This document shows positions 23,454 through 35,499 of a DNA stretch of 64,000 bases, piece after piece. A model generated the notes under the pieces. It saw only the letters and a list, made by a program, of their open reading frames with translations, was not told where the DNA came from and did not search any database. Position numbers and translations under genes: made by a program. The stretch is from Crocodylus rhombifer (Eukaryota > Chordata > Crocodylia > Crocodylidae), in the NCBI GenBank assembly GCA_038503035.1, contig JAVSML010024569.1:372001-436000 (forward strand), read 5' to 3'. The first letter of the stretch is position 1; each line of letters starts with the position of its first letter.

Positions 23454-24884
23454 GTTGTCAACCTTTGCCTGTTAAATATTTAATGGTTCATATAGTGTAG
23501 ATTAACCAAGTAATATGCTTATTGCAAAAATGACTTCAGGTTTATTAAGAATTTCAAATGAACTATGGGTTAGACAGTATAATTGTACTTGCATAGATCT
23601 TCTTTAATCACTGCTCTACAGCCAATGTCATTATCCAGTCCAAGATAATTGCAGCTTTTTTACTTTTAGTCAGTTAACTTCAAATTCTTTGTTAGTCATT
23701 GAAGGCCAGTGATGTGGAAGGTGCTGATTTTGCTGCTTGGGATATGTGAAAAATTCATCATATCTGTATAAGTTTAGCAGCAATTTACCTGAAAGTCCTT
23801 GCGCCAGAAACAGTTGTAAAGGCATATTACATTCTCCTTCTACTTGTATATAGAAGCAAAACCATTTACACCATAATGAAGATGGGTCAGATTCCAAGGG
23901 ATCCAAATTCTGTTTCAGATATTGTGAGTCCCTTCCCCTCCCCCCACCACACATACTTTTTTTTTATTCATTTAATTTCATTTCACTATGTGAAGGGGAT
24001 CAATATTGGGATCACCATAATCACCAAACTTGATCCCCAATTCTACCTTCCAGAAGGAGTTCTTGTGTTCCAGTACCAAAGATGGTAACCAAGCTGCTCT
24101 TTACCCATGCTGGGGTTTATAATTGTGCTCTGGCACCCTCCATAACACACAACTGAGCTTGCCTCAGTACAAGTGCTAAGTCCTGCTACCCATCTGCTTT
24201 TCTTGTTCCTTAGAGTCTTTGAATTAGCCATGCTGCTGCACCAAGCACTGTGAGACCCCAATGTGTGCAGTGCAGAAACATGTGGAACTGCAAGAAAAGG
24301 TGGTATGGGTAGGAATCAAGCTTTTTGGCAGACATGAACACCTGCAGGCACTAGTTCTCACATAGGGCAAAAACAAGGCTTCCCATGAATTCAAGGACTA
24401 CAGTTTCTTGGCTCTTGGGCCTGAACCGCTGATCTCCAGTTTTGTCTTGAATTATTTCCTGGTAAGATGACACAGAAGATGAATACAATTTACATCAAAC
24501 CTGCTGTATTCAGCATATTATTTGTCACTTTGGTGTGTAATAGTCGTCGATTTTTGAGTGAATCCTTTCTTTAGGATGCAATATATGCAGCTTGGCCCCA
24601 AATGCCCTGATTATTTTACAACCTAAGGAGAAACCATTTTTTTTCCTCCAGTAGAAAAAACCTGAATACAGTAAAAAGGTCATTTCCAGCATGTTTTAAA
24701 AGTTTTGGGTTGTGCACAAAAGGCATCAGACGTGCAATTTAATTATTAGATTTACTGAACTGCTAGATGAACCCTAGAGTGAGGTCCTCTGTTAGTTGCC
24801 AAGGAAAATCAATTTTGAGCTTGCTTTTTATTGTACTATTTTTAATGAAGTTTTGCTCGTGTAACTAGTCTTCTCTAAACGCAG
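23454..24884 (+). other. CBLB: CBLB intron (1431 bp)
   Basis: This phase-1 intron runs from GTTGTC to AACGCAG. It is AT-rich. I see no repeat or gene in it. Confidence 0.85.
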
Positions 24885-25025
24885 GCGAAGATGCATTTGA
24901 CACCTCGCCACCCTCACTTCCTCCACCACCACCTCCCGCTCGTCACAGCATCATTGAGCTTACAAAACCTGGTGGCTCAGGAAGCCGACCTCCTTCAGGA
25001 CATGAACTGTTCCTTCCTCCTTCAG
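24885..25025 (+). CDS. CBLB: CBLB exon (window exon 7): [14 protein letters not shown] module
   Basis: This 141-nt phase 1-1 exon encodes (G)[36 protein letters not shown] and [10 protein letters not shown]. The six-proline run followed by ARHS and the Gly/Ser-rich GSGSRPPSG linker are collinear with human Cbl-b ([20 protein letters not shown]). The acceptor is AACGCAG and the donor is GTAAGAG at 25026. The proline run is a further SH3-type docking site. The exon could be skipped without frameshift. Confidence 0.95.
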
Positions 25026-26400
25026 GTAAGAGTAGAAAAACAAACCTTTTTCATTTATTTTTGTTTACAGCAAAAGGTTACCTGTGCTGATAATACTGTC
25101 ATTGAAACTACATGGCGAAATATATACGCCTATAACTAACCATCTAAAAACCAGAGAGATCAGTTTTTTTAAACTGAATGAAGCAATTAACCCAGAAAGA
25201 ATATAAAATCTCCACTTCAAACATTCACAAAGTAATGAGAGAAAATCAGTATTTTTATACAGGGTGTGACATTTTGGTATCTAGCATTTTTCTAACAGGA
25301 GCAGTTCCTTTGAAGTGCCAAGTTTCCATTGAGCTCTGTGATGACGGTGTCTATCATTTGTCATATATGCCCAGCAGTATTGGGATTTTATAGGATGATG
25401 TAATGTGTGAATTTTGTCTTATTTGTAAGTGGGACCTGGGGAGAACTCTAGAACATAAGAGAAATGGACAACATATTTGCTAGAACTGCCCCTATGCAAA
25501 GGTTCACATACAGACCTAAACCAAGATTGTCCCCTTGCTAATGATGAAATTTACTCCCCCAAATCATTGCCAACCTTATTTCATTCTGCTTTCAACTTGT
25601 ATGTAGCATTGAAATTTCACTGCTGTGATTGATTTGATATTTCTTCCTGGTGAGGTACAATTTTTGGTTGTCTGTGCTAATTAATTTGGCTCTGCTTGTT
25701 GCTTTTGGTGTAGGATGCCCCAGACCTTCCTGAAGGTATGGAAACATGGTACAGTTAATGAATTGTTCTGCTTTTACTTCTTGAAAGATGCAGGAGGGTA
25801 TTTTTGGTCAATTGTTTCCATGACCAAAGGATTCTTTCATGCAAATGCTATGTGGTATCTTTGCTCCCCTTTCAGCATGCCTAGGAAGCTGTTGGAAGAG
25901 ATGGTGAGGAATTTGGGTTGTGGTGTAATCAAGATACAAATGAGAGGCTGCTCTGCTTTGTTTATAGCATCCAGCCAACCTATATTTTCTTTGCTTTCCC
26001 AGTAGACATGTGATATATATGTTAGATGAAAGCAAGGTGACTGAGGCACCAGGGCACTTAACAGGAATGCTCCTGGGTTGCAGAAGATGGTTTGTTTCCA
26101 CAGCACAGGGATTTGGGGCTTAGCAGAGGATAAATTGAGGGGTGCTCTAGGATCCCAGAATTTCAAGGTGGGTGTGCAACTACGAGCAATATCATAGTTA
26201 TCACAACAGCACAATCTTAGGTCTGACTCTAAATAAGTGTTTCTTTACAGAGATCTCAAATTATGAACAAAGCACAAAACTTCTAAAAGTAAAACATAGA
26301 AATGTTATATCTTTCCATGTTAATAATGCATGTTGATATGCTCCAACTGCAGTTCCATATAAAAGCATAATTTTTATCAGAAATCAACCATGTTGTATAC

Positions 26401-26599
26401 CAGGGGTTTTCAACCCTTTTGGGTCAGTGTACCCCCAGTGGCTGGTTGAGAAAGGATTCCCCTGGCAGCCAGTTAACAAATGGGGGGTGGGGAGGTGGTG
26501 TTCCCTGTGGCCGATTGACGACCAGTGGAAACACCTGGTGGCACCTGCTGCTAAGTACCCCCTGAGGCCATCCCAAATACCCCCAGTTGAAAACCCCTG
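26401..26599. mobile_element. hAT MITE with intact termini
   Basis: Perfect 14-bp terminal inverted repeats CAGGGGTTTTCAAC / GTTGAAAACCCCTG bound a 199-bp element. It is flanked by 8-bp target-site duplications TTGTATAC (26393-26400) and TTATATAC (26600-26607), one mismatch. An 8-bp duplication and CAG ends are diagnostic of hAT elements. The element is too short to encode a transposase. Confidence 0.92.
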
Positions 26600-26682
26600 T
26601 TATATACTTTTTCCTATTAAACTACCTTATGGACACGACTATTCTCCAGGAACATCAATGATGTAAGTGAAGAACAGTTCTA

Positions 26683-27730
26683 CTAGAGATGCACTGATAT
26701 ATTGGTCACATATTGGATCAGCACTGATGCAAGGAAAATTGACATTATTGGCAATCAGCTTTGTTTTAGCTGATATAGCTGGTAATGTCACTGATAAATG
26801 CTGTGTGTATGTGTGCAGCTGCAGCATGCACATGGCTAGGAATGCAGCCTGACAGCTTGGGGAGCAGTGTCCTGCTGGTAAGTCTGTGGGGGGAAGGTGT
26901 GTGGGGGGATGCAGATCAAGGCCCCCAAGGTTGAGGGAGCAGCTGGGACAAAGGCAGGCACTGCCCAGCCAGGTAGCTGAATGTGACCGCAGGGCAGGGT
27001 GTCCAGGGAGTGCAGGGAGGGGCAGGAAGGGGCGACTGGCTCCTTACTGCTGTGTGCAGCCCTGGGAGAGGCATAGGGGACATGTGCCTCCCCCACATTT
27101 CTTCATGGAGTCAGGGTGGGCTGCAGGCTCAGGACTAGGGGCTGTGCCAGCCTCTTCCTGGCAGGGGTCTGTCTGGGCTAGGGTGCACTTGGGGCAGAGC
27201 AGGTGGTGGCAGGACTTGGAGAGGTTGGCCTTAGCCACCTCAAAATTCCCTGTAGACCCCCACTTCCAGTGCTGCTGTCACCCACCCTGCCTGCCCTGAG
27301 TGCCGCCCCGTCCCACCCCCCTGCCAGGAAGAGAATGGTGTAGCCACTGGTGCCAAGCCAATAGCAGGCAGCCCTCCCTTGACCTGTGCACAAATCTTGG
27401 GGGGCGGTCCCCCATGCCTCCCCAAGGGGTGTGTGCAGTGGCAGGGAGCTGCCCACCCTCCCCCCTACCCCCCTTGACAAAGCCACCTGTGGCTCCATCC
27501 TGCCCTGGTGTCCCGTTCAGTGTCCTGGCTGGGCAGCGCCTATGCCTGCCCCTTCCCAAGTTCCTCCCTCACTGTGGGAGGCCTCAGTGTACTTCCCCAT
27601 GCCCTCCTGCCCCCCAGACTTATCGGCAGGATGCTGGGCTACATTTCTGTAAATTGGCTATCAGATCAGTATTGGCCTATATGGCTGATTAATATTCGGC
27701 CATCTGTATCGGCCAAGAAAATCTTTATGG
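26683..27730. mobile_element. GC-rich DNA-transposon-like insert with TATTGG/ATCGGC ends
   Basis: The left end reads TAGAGATGCACTGATATATT followed by GGTCACATATTGGATCAGCA. The right end carries ATCAGATCAGTATTGGCC, ATTCGGCC and GTATCGGCC. Such subterminal ATATTGG/ATCGGC runs with a GATGCACTGATAT terminus recall a hAT-type family. The expected matching right terminus was not found, so the end is probably lost. The middle (26850-27640) is very GC-rich and has no recognisable coding sequence. Confidence 0.5.
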
Positions 27731-28364
27731 TATACTCCTAAATTCTACCACCTGTTGATACACCTGCTATTATTTGATGATCTAATTTACCTATAACACT
27801 TAAAATAATTCAGTTCCAAAGACAAGGTAATAAAATATCTGTTTAAATATCCAAAATATTATTAAAAATGCTTGGATCAGAGTTGAAATGGTTATGTTGT
27901 GATGAAACATGAATTGGCATTATTCGTGCTAACCAATCGTATTCTGTCCGGAAAAAAAAAAAATCATATCCTTAACTATTTATTTCCTTCCATTTTCAAG
28001 GGTTTTAGGTTTTGTAACAGTCCTTTTCTGTAAAGACATTGTTCATTCTTAGCAATCTGAATGAGTTTGGAGTAAAATTGTGCTATGAACTCTGGTATTC
28101 ATGTCTGATACTCAGATCAAGTAGTGTACAAGCCTTCAGCATTTTCAACAAATCTGATATATAAAACAAATATTTATAACAAGTATAGAAATGTATGGCC
28201 ACACACTTGCATGGCCTAAGGATTTTAGGGTGCTAAGCTCCCGTCAGTATGTCTTATTCTGTTTCAGTTTAGGTACCTAAATATTGAATACTATTAGTTG
28301 CATATTTTGAAAATTTTGGGCTTGAGTATTTATTTATCCTTGATGGTGTCTAGTAGCCTCCACT

Positions 28365-28445
28365 ATGGATCAAGATTTCATTGGACTGGTTAATGTACGA
28401 CCATGAACCAAAGACAGTCCCTGCCCCCGGATTGCTTATACAATA
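28365..28445. repeat. L2/MIR-like ancient repeat
   Basis: It contains CAAAGACAGTCCCTGCCCCC followed by a GCTTATACAAT-like block, the hallmark of a widespread amniote repeat. Related pieces are at 45893-45962, 51178-51245 and 53738-53865. Confidence 0.45.
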
Positions 28446-30844
28446 GAACCTGCATATTTCTCTCATTGTTAGGTTCTGAGAATGAGGGTTTGCAAAGTAG
28501 CTGGGGGCATATACAATGATAGCAAACAGCTCTGCAAGACTGCTAATGAGCTCTAGCTGAATTGGGAAGCAGCTGCCTTTGAAACAAAAGCTGAAGAAAG
28601 CAGCCAAGTAGTTTGTCCTTAATTCAGCAACCTGTTGCAAATTCAGTCAGTTGTGAACCACCTCGATGCAAATAATCTGGGTACCACTGTCCGTTTCACT
28701 GTTGCTGCAGTGGTCAGTCAGACGTGATCATTTGCGTAGTCCAGTGTTTCAGTATTTAGTATCGGCTGTAAGATCTGTGGCTCTGAGGCTATGACTCGAA
28801 TAGAGTAGTATTTTCAGTACCTCCAGCACATTTATGGGTAGCATGACTGCTACCCATAAATGCTTGTTTTCTGTTTGTGTAAATGCTATTTTCCCTTTGC
28901 AGAGCCAAAAAGCATGTATTTGATACAAGTCCCAATTATACTGCAGTCTGAACAGAAAATCATAAAGTTGATTCATAAATTATTCAATCATGTAGGCTAC
29001 TGACCAATGTGGGGGAATCCCCCTCCTCCCTCAACCCAGCGCTTTAACGAAAGAGGAAGCACATCAGTTGACCTGGTTCTTAGTATCTATCTAGATTGAG
29101 CACTTTTGTTGAGTTTTTTTGGAGTTTTTATATAAAGCTGTTCAATTAGCTATTGGATAAAAGCCCAAAAAGTCTTGCTGAAGTATGTGATATACAGAGA
29201 AGTCGGGTGTGCTGAGTCATGCTGACATAATGCCTTTTCCGGACATGTGCTGCACTCAGTGCAGGAGCTCACCATGCTTAAGATAAAGCACTACGTTTTT
29301 TCACATATGTAAGTAGCTGTAAAGAAATACATTAGCTTGAATCCATTATAAGGTGTCACCAAAATAGTATAAAAATCAGGTGTCTTTCACAGAACAGCAG
29401 TTATAAGATTAAAGGAAGTTCACTGAAAATAAACATTGACTTTAGAAGCATCAAAAAATGTTAAAGTGCTTTCGAGTAATTAGGTTGAACCCAAGCGACA
29501 CTTTCTGACATGTTTCTGATGGTATATTTTCTGCTATGCATCAAGATCTGAATGTTATAATCGGCCAGTACACTCTCTATTTCATGTTGCAGAAGTCAGT
29601 TCACCATGTATTTTGTCAAACAAGCCACTGTTTGTGCATGCACACATGGGATGACTTTGCAATTTAAGAGATTTTAAAGTTTCAGTTGTGAATTCAAGGC
29701 CAGGAATTATTTTAATATAAGAAGTTTGAAAATTAAAGTTATCTGCTATTCCCAAAGCTGTGTGGAGTTTCAAATTACTTGGAATTGAAGTGTAACAGTA
29801 ATGAACATGTAACATAAATAACATTTAAAACTAGCATTTCGTATCTGCGGACACAAAATTTGAGCAATACATTTCATGGTTACTTAAAATTTTCCATATA
29901 TGTTATGAAAATACACTGTTACTGACACGTGTTTGCATAAAATAGGGGCTTTTTTAACTATTTTTTTAGAACCTGGTTTCCAAAGCTATGTTAATTACCA
30001 TGCATCTTGTCAAGTAAGCCACTCTGTGTATATAATGAATGACTTTGCAAACTTCTGATTTATGATGATTGGTTCCAAAGAAGCCTTCTGACAGTTTCAC
30101 AGCCATGCACCAGTTGTATCACTATGCGTGTGCACTACACCATGTACTGTCACTGCAGCCTTTATAGTAAATGAATTGGGCCCAATTCAGGAAAGAAGCC
30201 ATGTTCAGGGCAGCACTTACTGAATTATAGTTCGGCTTAAAAAAAAGATCAAAAGAGTTGAATGTTTTAGGATCTTTCTTATCTTTGACTTTTAATCTTT
30301 TTCCTATATTTGACAAAGGAAGATGTACAGTTTTACTCCTACTTTCTTTGGTGTGTGTTGTAAACCGGGGTCTGCACTAAGAGTGTATCTACATGGTTTT
30401 CACTGCTATGACTTAACTTTTGTACCCATCCCAAACAAACTTAACACTAGCCAGCTTGAATGCGTCCAGCAAAATAACTGTGTTAGTGCAGAGCTCAGCA
30501 TGAGCTAGCTATCTAAATATATATCCAGTTTCTCAGGCAGGTTTTGCAGTCTGTGTTGCACTCTAGTCTATGCTGTTGTCAGAAGCCAAGTCACCTAGTT
30601 TAAAGTCAACTCTGGAATCTCAGCACTTATCACAATCACTGCGGAATAGGGAGACATACTTGTAAATTAACCACTTCCTTCAGTCACCAGCTCATGATTA
30701 TAAAGGGGATACTTCTGTTTGCATTCATAATTCCTCCTCTTCTGAAGGAGGTTGTTCATAAAGATAGTCTGTAGACTTTGCATGTAAGCCTTACAAAAGT
30801 TTTAATTTTAAGTATCTTCTGGGTCTTTTTGGTTTTCTTTATAG

Positions 30845-30964
30845 ATCTCCATTTTGATCCAGTTACTGGTCCAGCTCCTTTGCCACCTGCTCGAAGACTA
30901 ACAGGGGACAATGTCAAAACTAATAGAACGTCCCAAGACTATGATCAGCTTCCATCCTGTTCAG
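30845..30964 (+). CDS. CBLB: CBLB exon (window exon 8): PLPPARRL / SQDYDQLPS module
   Basis: This 120-nt phase 1-1 exon encodes (D)[35 protein letters not shown] and PSCS. From PLPPARRL to DYDQLPSCS it is nearly identical to human Cbl-b, including the tyrosine in SQDYDQLP. The first ten residues diverge (human DPFVDLASGQV). The acceptor is TTCTTTATAG and the donor is GTAAGG at 30965. It shows internal homology to window exon 6 (FD, PLPPAR, DN, NRT, DYD in the same order). Confidence 0.95.
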
Positions 30965-32864
30965 GTAAGGCGACAACCATGCAGGGAGAAAGAATCCGGC
31001 TAAGAATGCAAATGATCTTGGCACAAAAAAACTAAAGTCCTGTTTGCTAGACTGTTCCAAGCCATGCACACACATTGCCATCGAGTGGATTCTGCCTATC
31101 ACAGCAAGTCACATGGCAATTCCTTTTCTGCTTAAAAAATGAATCCATCAGAAGTACAGTGGACATGGATATTACATTAGCAAGCAAAATCCTGTGTGGC
31201 TGGCCCTAACCTGAGTAACAGTGACATCTCCAAAGTGAGTTATTTCTTTCCTAGCAGTTGAAATGGGCTGTTTTTATGTCCATTCTGAAACTTTTCTGGG
31301 GAAATGACAAGTAATTTTCCCTCTATCTGTTGAGGTCACAAGAGGCCAGAAGTCAAGCAGTTCTTGACTGAGTTTGCTCTCTTTTTATTGTCTCATGGAA
31401 AAAAATATCTTTTGAACCTGCCTATTGTTCTCTTACCTTCATACTGATGTACCTTGTAATAAGGATCTGAGTACTTTTAAGTACTTGGTCACTTAAAAGC
31501 AATGAATACCTTGCAAAGCTTATAACTGCACAAGTCAGCAAATTTCCACAACAAATTAAAAAGCTGACAGTCTCTGATCCAGATAGCACTCCCATTGCTT
31601 CTCTAGTACAGTTATGTGATGGCTGCATCCTGCAATTGGATTCACAAAGCTGTTTGTGACTGCAAAATGGAGTGGCAAATGGATAGCCAGTGTCCTTTGT
31701 GCCCAGTAGGAACCAGTCAGTACACCCCTTGAAATACTAATTGCTTTTTGTGATACAACACTGCTATTTTAGGAGATCTTATCAACTCAAAATCAGGGCA
31801 GTATTTAAAACAGAAGTATTTAAATGGTGGCATCAGTATTGCTCATGGATACCCCCTAAATCCTGCTCATTTTAGTCCTATTTTTCTATTCTTCATGAGT
31901 TTTTTCTTTTCATCTCTCATCAGCTGTTGTAAGAAAGATTAACTTGTTGGGATGAATTAGCCAGTTGTGGTCCTGAGCCCACAAGCAGTTACCTCAGTGC
32001 AAAATGTTACACGTGCAAGTAGTCCCATGAGTTATGTGCCTGCACAGTTATTAGAAAAATTGGGCTATACATAACAGTGCAGATAGCATGGTTTCTTTAA
32101 CAGCATCCAAGAGTTGTTATATGGCAGCATAAGACAGGAAGAATCTATTTTTAATTGCAATTACAGGAGAGAATAGAGAAGTCTGAAAAATGTCATGGAA
32201 TCTTTAATGGTTGTTAAAGGTCTGAACCTCAGTTTGGTAGGTCAGGTAATAGATTGCATATTCAGTATCCCGGTGCCCCTACTATAATGCTTGTGCTTAT
32301 TATTTAGATGCAATTTTAAAAAGGTTACCAGAGTATTTATCTTACAATGTAAAATGATCAGAGTAGCAGCTTCTTATTGCATAGCGCAGTGTGGCCTTGA
32401 TTTCTGTTTAGGCGCTTCTGGTGCTACCATAATAACATGATGATGATGTCATGATCACCTTCAGAGTATGGTATGTTCCCTATGTGCCATCTCTGTGAGC
32501 TAGTTTTACTTCTGCTAAATTATTGCAAGTTGCCTGGTGTTAAAGATCTCAAATAGCTTCCTTGTTACTACTTAATAAATGCTCGAGTACCTATGTGTAT
32601 TCCATAACCCTCCACCTTCTAAAATGTCCATGTGTTTCAACCTTTGCTATTAATATCATGCTAATTCAGCATAATATACATCAAGATATTAAATTTAATT
32701 TGAATTAAATGAAAACTGTGAATTAAATCATGTCATATTATAATTGGAAAGTTGTTCTTATAGTGGTAGTAATTCCCTCCTATGGAATTAATGAGTTTCA
32801 AGAGGAACTGATTCACCTTACTGTAGGATTCAGAAAGACTGCTTGGTATGGAGTTGTATCAGAG

Positions 32865-33127
32865 CAATGGTTCTCAACCTTTTTTGTACCAGGACCCATT
32901 TGTAAAAATTGGATAGTCTCGACTCAGTGCCCCTCGTTCCCAACTCCCAGCATATTGATGGGGGGCCCAAAGAGGTCCCCAGCAACCCCTTTGCAGGCTG
33001 TAACTCTGCCAGCCTGCAAGGGAAAGCCATGGTTTCCCATGTTTTTCTCCTTTAAAGAAAAATCCATTTTTAAAGTTTGTTTGTAACCCTTTCGTATATT
33101 CTTCGACCCACAGGTTGAGAAACACTG
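32865..33127. mobile_element. hAT MITE
   Basis: The termini CAATGGTTCTCAACC and GGTTGAGAAACACTG are inverted repeats (13 of 15 match) of the common hAT type CAGTGGTTCTCAACC. The flanks TATCAGAG and ACTTAGAG match at 5 of 8 positions, consistent with an eroded 8-bp target duplication. The element is 263 bp long with no coding capacity. Confidence 0.82.
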
Positions 33128-33267
33128 ACTTAGAGTTGGAGTTATTCTGTAGCCATTGGACTCTTAGCAAGTCTTTCATCATGCCAGCCCTTGTTTAGAG
33201 CTAAGAGTTGGAACTTGTTGCATAAAGGAAGCAAATATAAGTTTGTAATTCCATCATAGACCTACTG

Positions 33268-33340
33268 TAGGATCATGAGCAAGACACATGATCTCTGCAT
33301 CTCACTTTTGTCTGGCATTATGACTAGAGTACCTGCTTCA
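33268..33340 (+). repeat. MIR-like CORE-SINE fragment
   Basis: GATCATGAGCAAGACACATG and ATCTCTGCATCTCACTTTTG resemble the MIR core with the typical leading GACCTTGGGCAAGTCACTT pattern. It is heavily diverged. Confidence 0.45.
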
Positions 33341-34747
33341 CTATGGCAGTGGTCAACTTAATTGCTGACTTACTAGGGCAAGTACATTTCTAACATTGCT
33401 AAAAAGTTCAAAAATGACTGTAATGGCCCTCAACTTTCCACTTGGCTGTTTCAGGGGATGCAGCGGTGGTGGGGTGTTAAATTTGAGGGGGGTTGTCTAT
33501 AATTGTCCTAGTATGTGCTCTGGTTTCACTTCTGTGGGAAATGAAATAAAGATAATGAAACAGTAAGGGAGTTTTCTAATTCTAGAGGTTTAACCATGGA
33601 GGCATTGAACCTATGTGCAATCATACCTGTTCAGTGTTGATGTTAAGTGCTACCATAGGTATGAGTGAGGAGAAGTCTGATTTCTTCCTCCCTATAACTC
33701 CTCTTTTTTACTTTCCCTGGTGTAAATGGCTGCATATGGAATGAGGTAGATACATTGGTTGCACCTGCTTCTTGTAGCTCATTGGTGATATAGGGAAAAG
33801 TTGGGTGTGTCCTGGCTACTCAGCATTTATAAAGTCCTGTTACCCAACTGTCCACATAAACTTTGTTAGACTCAAGGCACGTCTCAAAAAACGCTAGCTG
33901 TTAACTTTCAGTAAATTCTTTGCTATGGAAAAACAGTAGAACAATTCTTCTCTCGCAAATAACTCAAAGATCACAACAGGTTCCAGAAAGGAATCCACCA
34001 TGTGAAAAACAATTTGAAGCCCCCTTCTTTATCTTGTGAATCATGTGTAGGTGTTTGCCTGTATTAATATTGCTAATACTATGTTACTACAGCAAAAGCT
34101 GTGTTTATATGGCATCCAGGGGGAATGTGGAATGCCAGTTAATCAAAATTGCTGGTTATCTGAGAGGCGTCTGTTCGGGCCCTCCCGCTGCATCCGGTGT
34201 ATCATGTGCCGGGGGACGGGGAGGGGGCCTGAACAGAACTGAGTAGCAAGGAGGGAATTTTAATTAAAAGTTTACTGTTCCCATATCAATGTGTGCCGGG
34301 GGCCAGGGAGGGGAGCCCCCCGGTACCTCTGCTGCTTCCCAATCTGTGAGTGGATCATGGGCATATTGTAAAGGGAACAGAAAGGGATAATTCACAGCAG
34401 AAAAGGCTGGCATCTGTTACATGTGAGAGTCTCTTAATTTGACTTTCCATTCCAGAGGCCAGTGGGCTGCTTTCTTTCATGTCACAGCAACTTCTGTTCA
34501 AGTCTCACTTGTGCTGGTGAACGTCAGTTGTTCATTAAATCCTGTCCTCCATCTTGATCTGCTTTGAGGTTAGTCAGTTTCCTCAGGGTTCAGTGCAGCC
34601 CTGTAACAGTTATGTGAATGGTACAGGCTGCCTGCTCAGAGGCTAAACCAATTAATTGAATTACATAAATGAGAAAAATCTGGAGTCGAATTTTGGGCTG
34701 AAGACTGGGACACTGGAGATTTGACTGGGAAAAAAGCCTTTATCTCT

Positions 34748-35499
34748 GGCTATTTGTACACGCCACAGGGGTTTAATTCAGCATAGTTTTCCCTAAATTG
34801 AAATGGTGGGTTTTTAAAAACACTGCTTCAATTTAGGGAGAAATAAACTGAACTAAAGCCCGTGGCATGTACTCAAGGGTGGGGGCCCAGTCTTTACCTG
34901 CCTCTCTGGTGGGGGGGCAGGGGGGAGTGCCAGCAGGCTGAGCAGTCCCTGAGCTGTGCGAGGGGCCCCCCCAGGTGACACCTGCTTGCTGGAACTCAGC
35001 CCAGGCAGTCCTGGGGATGCCGCAGCCATGGAGGGAAGCACCAGTGTCCCCCCCCATCCCTCCCTCCTCCCCAGCCACGGCGGGAAGCACCAGGCCCCTG
35101 CATAGCTCAGGCAGGCACGCTCCAGGAAGAGGGGTGGGGGGAGACCAGGCTCACCAGTTTTTTTTATTTTGTGGGTTCCCCCCTTCAGTTTAGCTTGCCT
35201 GCATGGGCTGCTGCCAGGTCCCACAGCCCCTGAGCTGAATGGGGCTCACCAAGCCCTGAGCATGTCGACTTCATGAACTGTTGCGCTTTGGTACATAGCA
35301 AGATAAAATGCCTCCGAGGTGTTTTAGTTTGCTACCTAACAAAGTCATTTAAAGTGGAATATGCTGCTGAGCATGCAGACAGCAATGCCATTAAAACAGA
35401 ATACGCAAACTGAATATGCAAACAGCGGTGCCATTAAAGTGGTGCAAAAGGGCATTTTAAGTTGCTTTAAAGGTCAGTTGTGTGATGTGTACAAAGGCC
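34748..35499. mobile_element. TIR element, about 750 bp, with internal fold-back
   Basis: The ends GGCTATTTGTACAC and GTGTACAAAGGCC are inverted repeats. Both are flanked by CTCT (34744-34747 and 35500-35503), a possible target duplication. The left 120 bp forms its own fold-back: GTACACGCCACAGGGGTTTA pairs with the complement of CTAAAGCCCGTGGCATGTAC, and CCCTAAATTGAA pairs with TTCAATTTAGGG. The middle is GC-rich. GGCC-type ends suggest the PIF/Harbinger group; this is an inference. Confidence 0.6.

Larger units (their letters stand above)
25026..30844 (+). other. CBLB: CBLB intron (5819 bp)
   Basis: This intron runs from GTAAGAG to TTCTTTATAG, phase 1. It holds a 199-bp hAT MITE (26401-26599), a 1-kb GC-rich DNA-transposon-like insert (26683-27730) and an L2/MIR-like piece (28365-28445). 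A possible old DNA-element remnant lies near 30360-30600. Long overlapping frames at 26886-27740 are produced by the GC-rich insert. Confidence 0.85.

Noticed and set aside
26886..27740. Overlapping long frames on both strands
   Set aside because: The GC-rich interior of a transposon-like insert opens many frames by composition. No conserved motif or codon pattern was seen.
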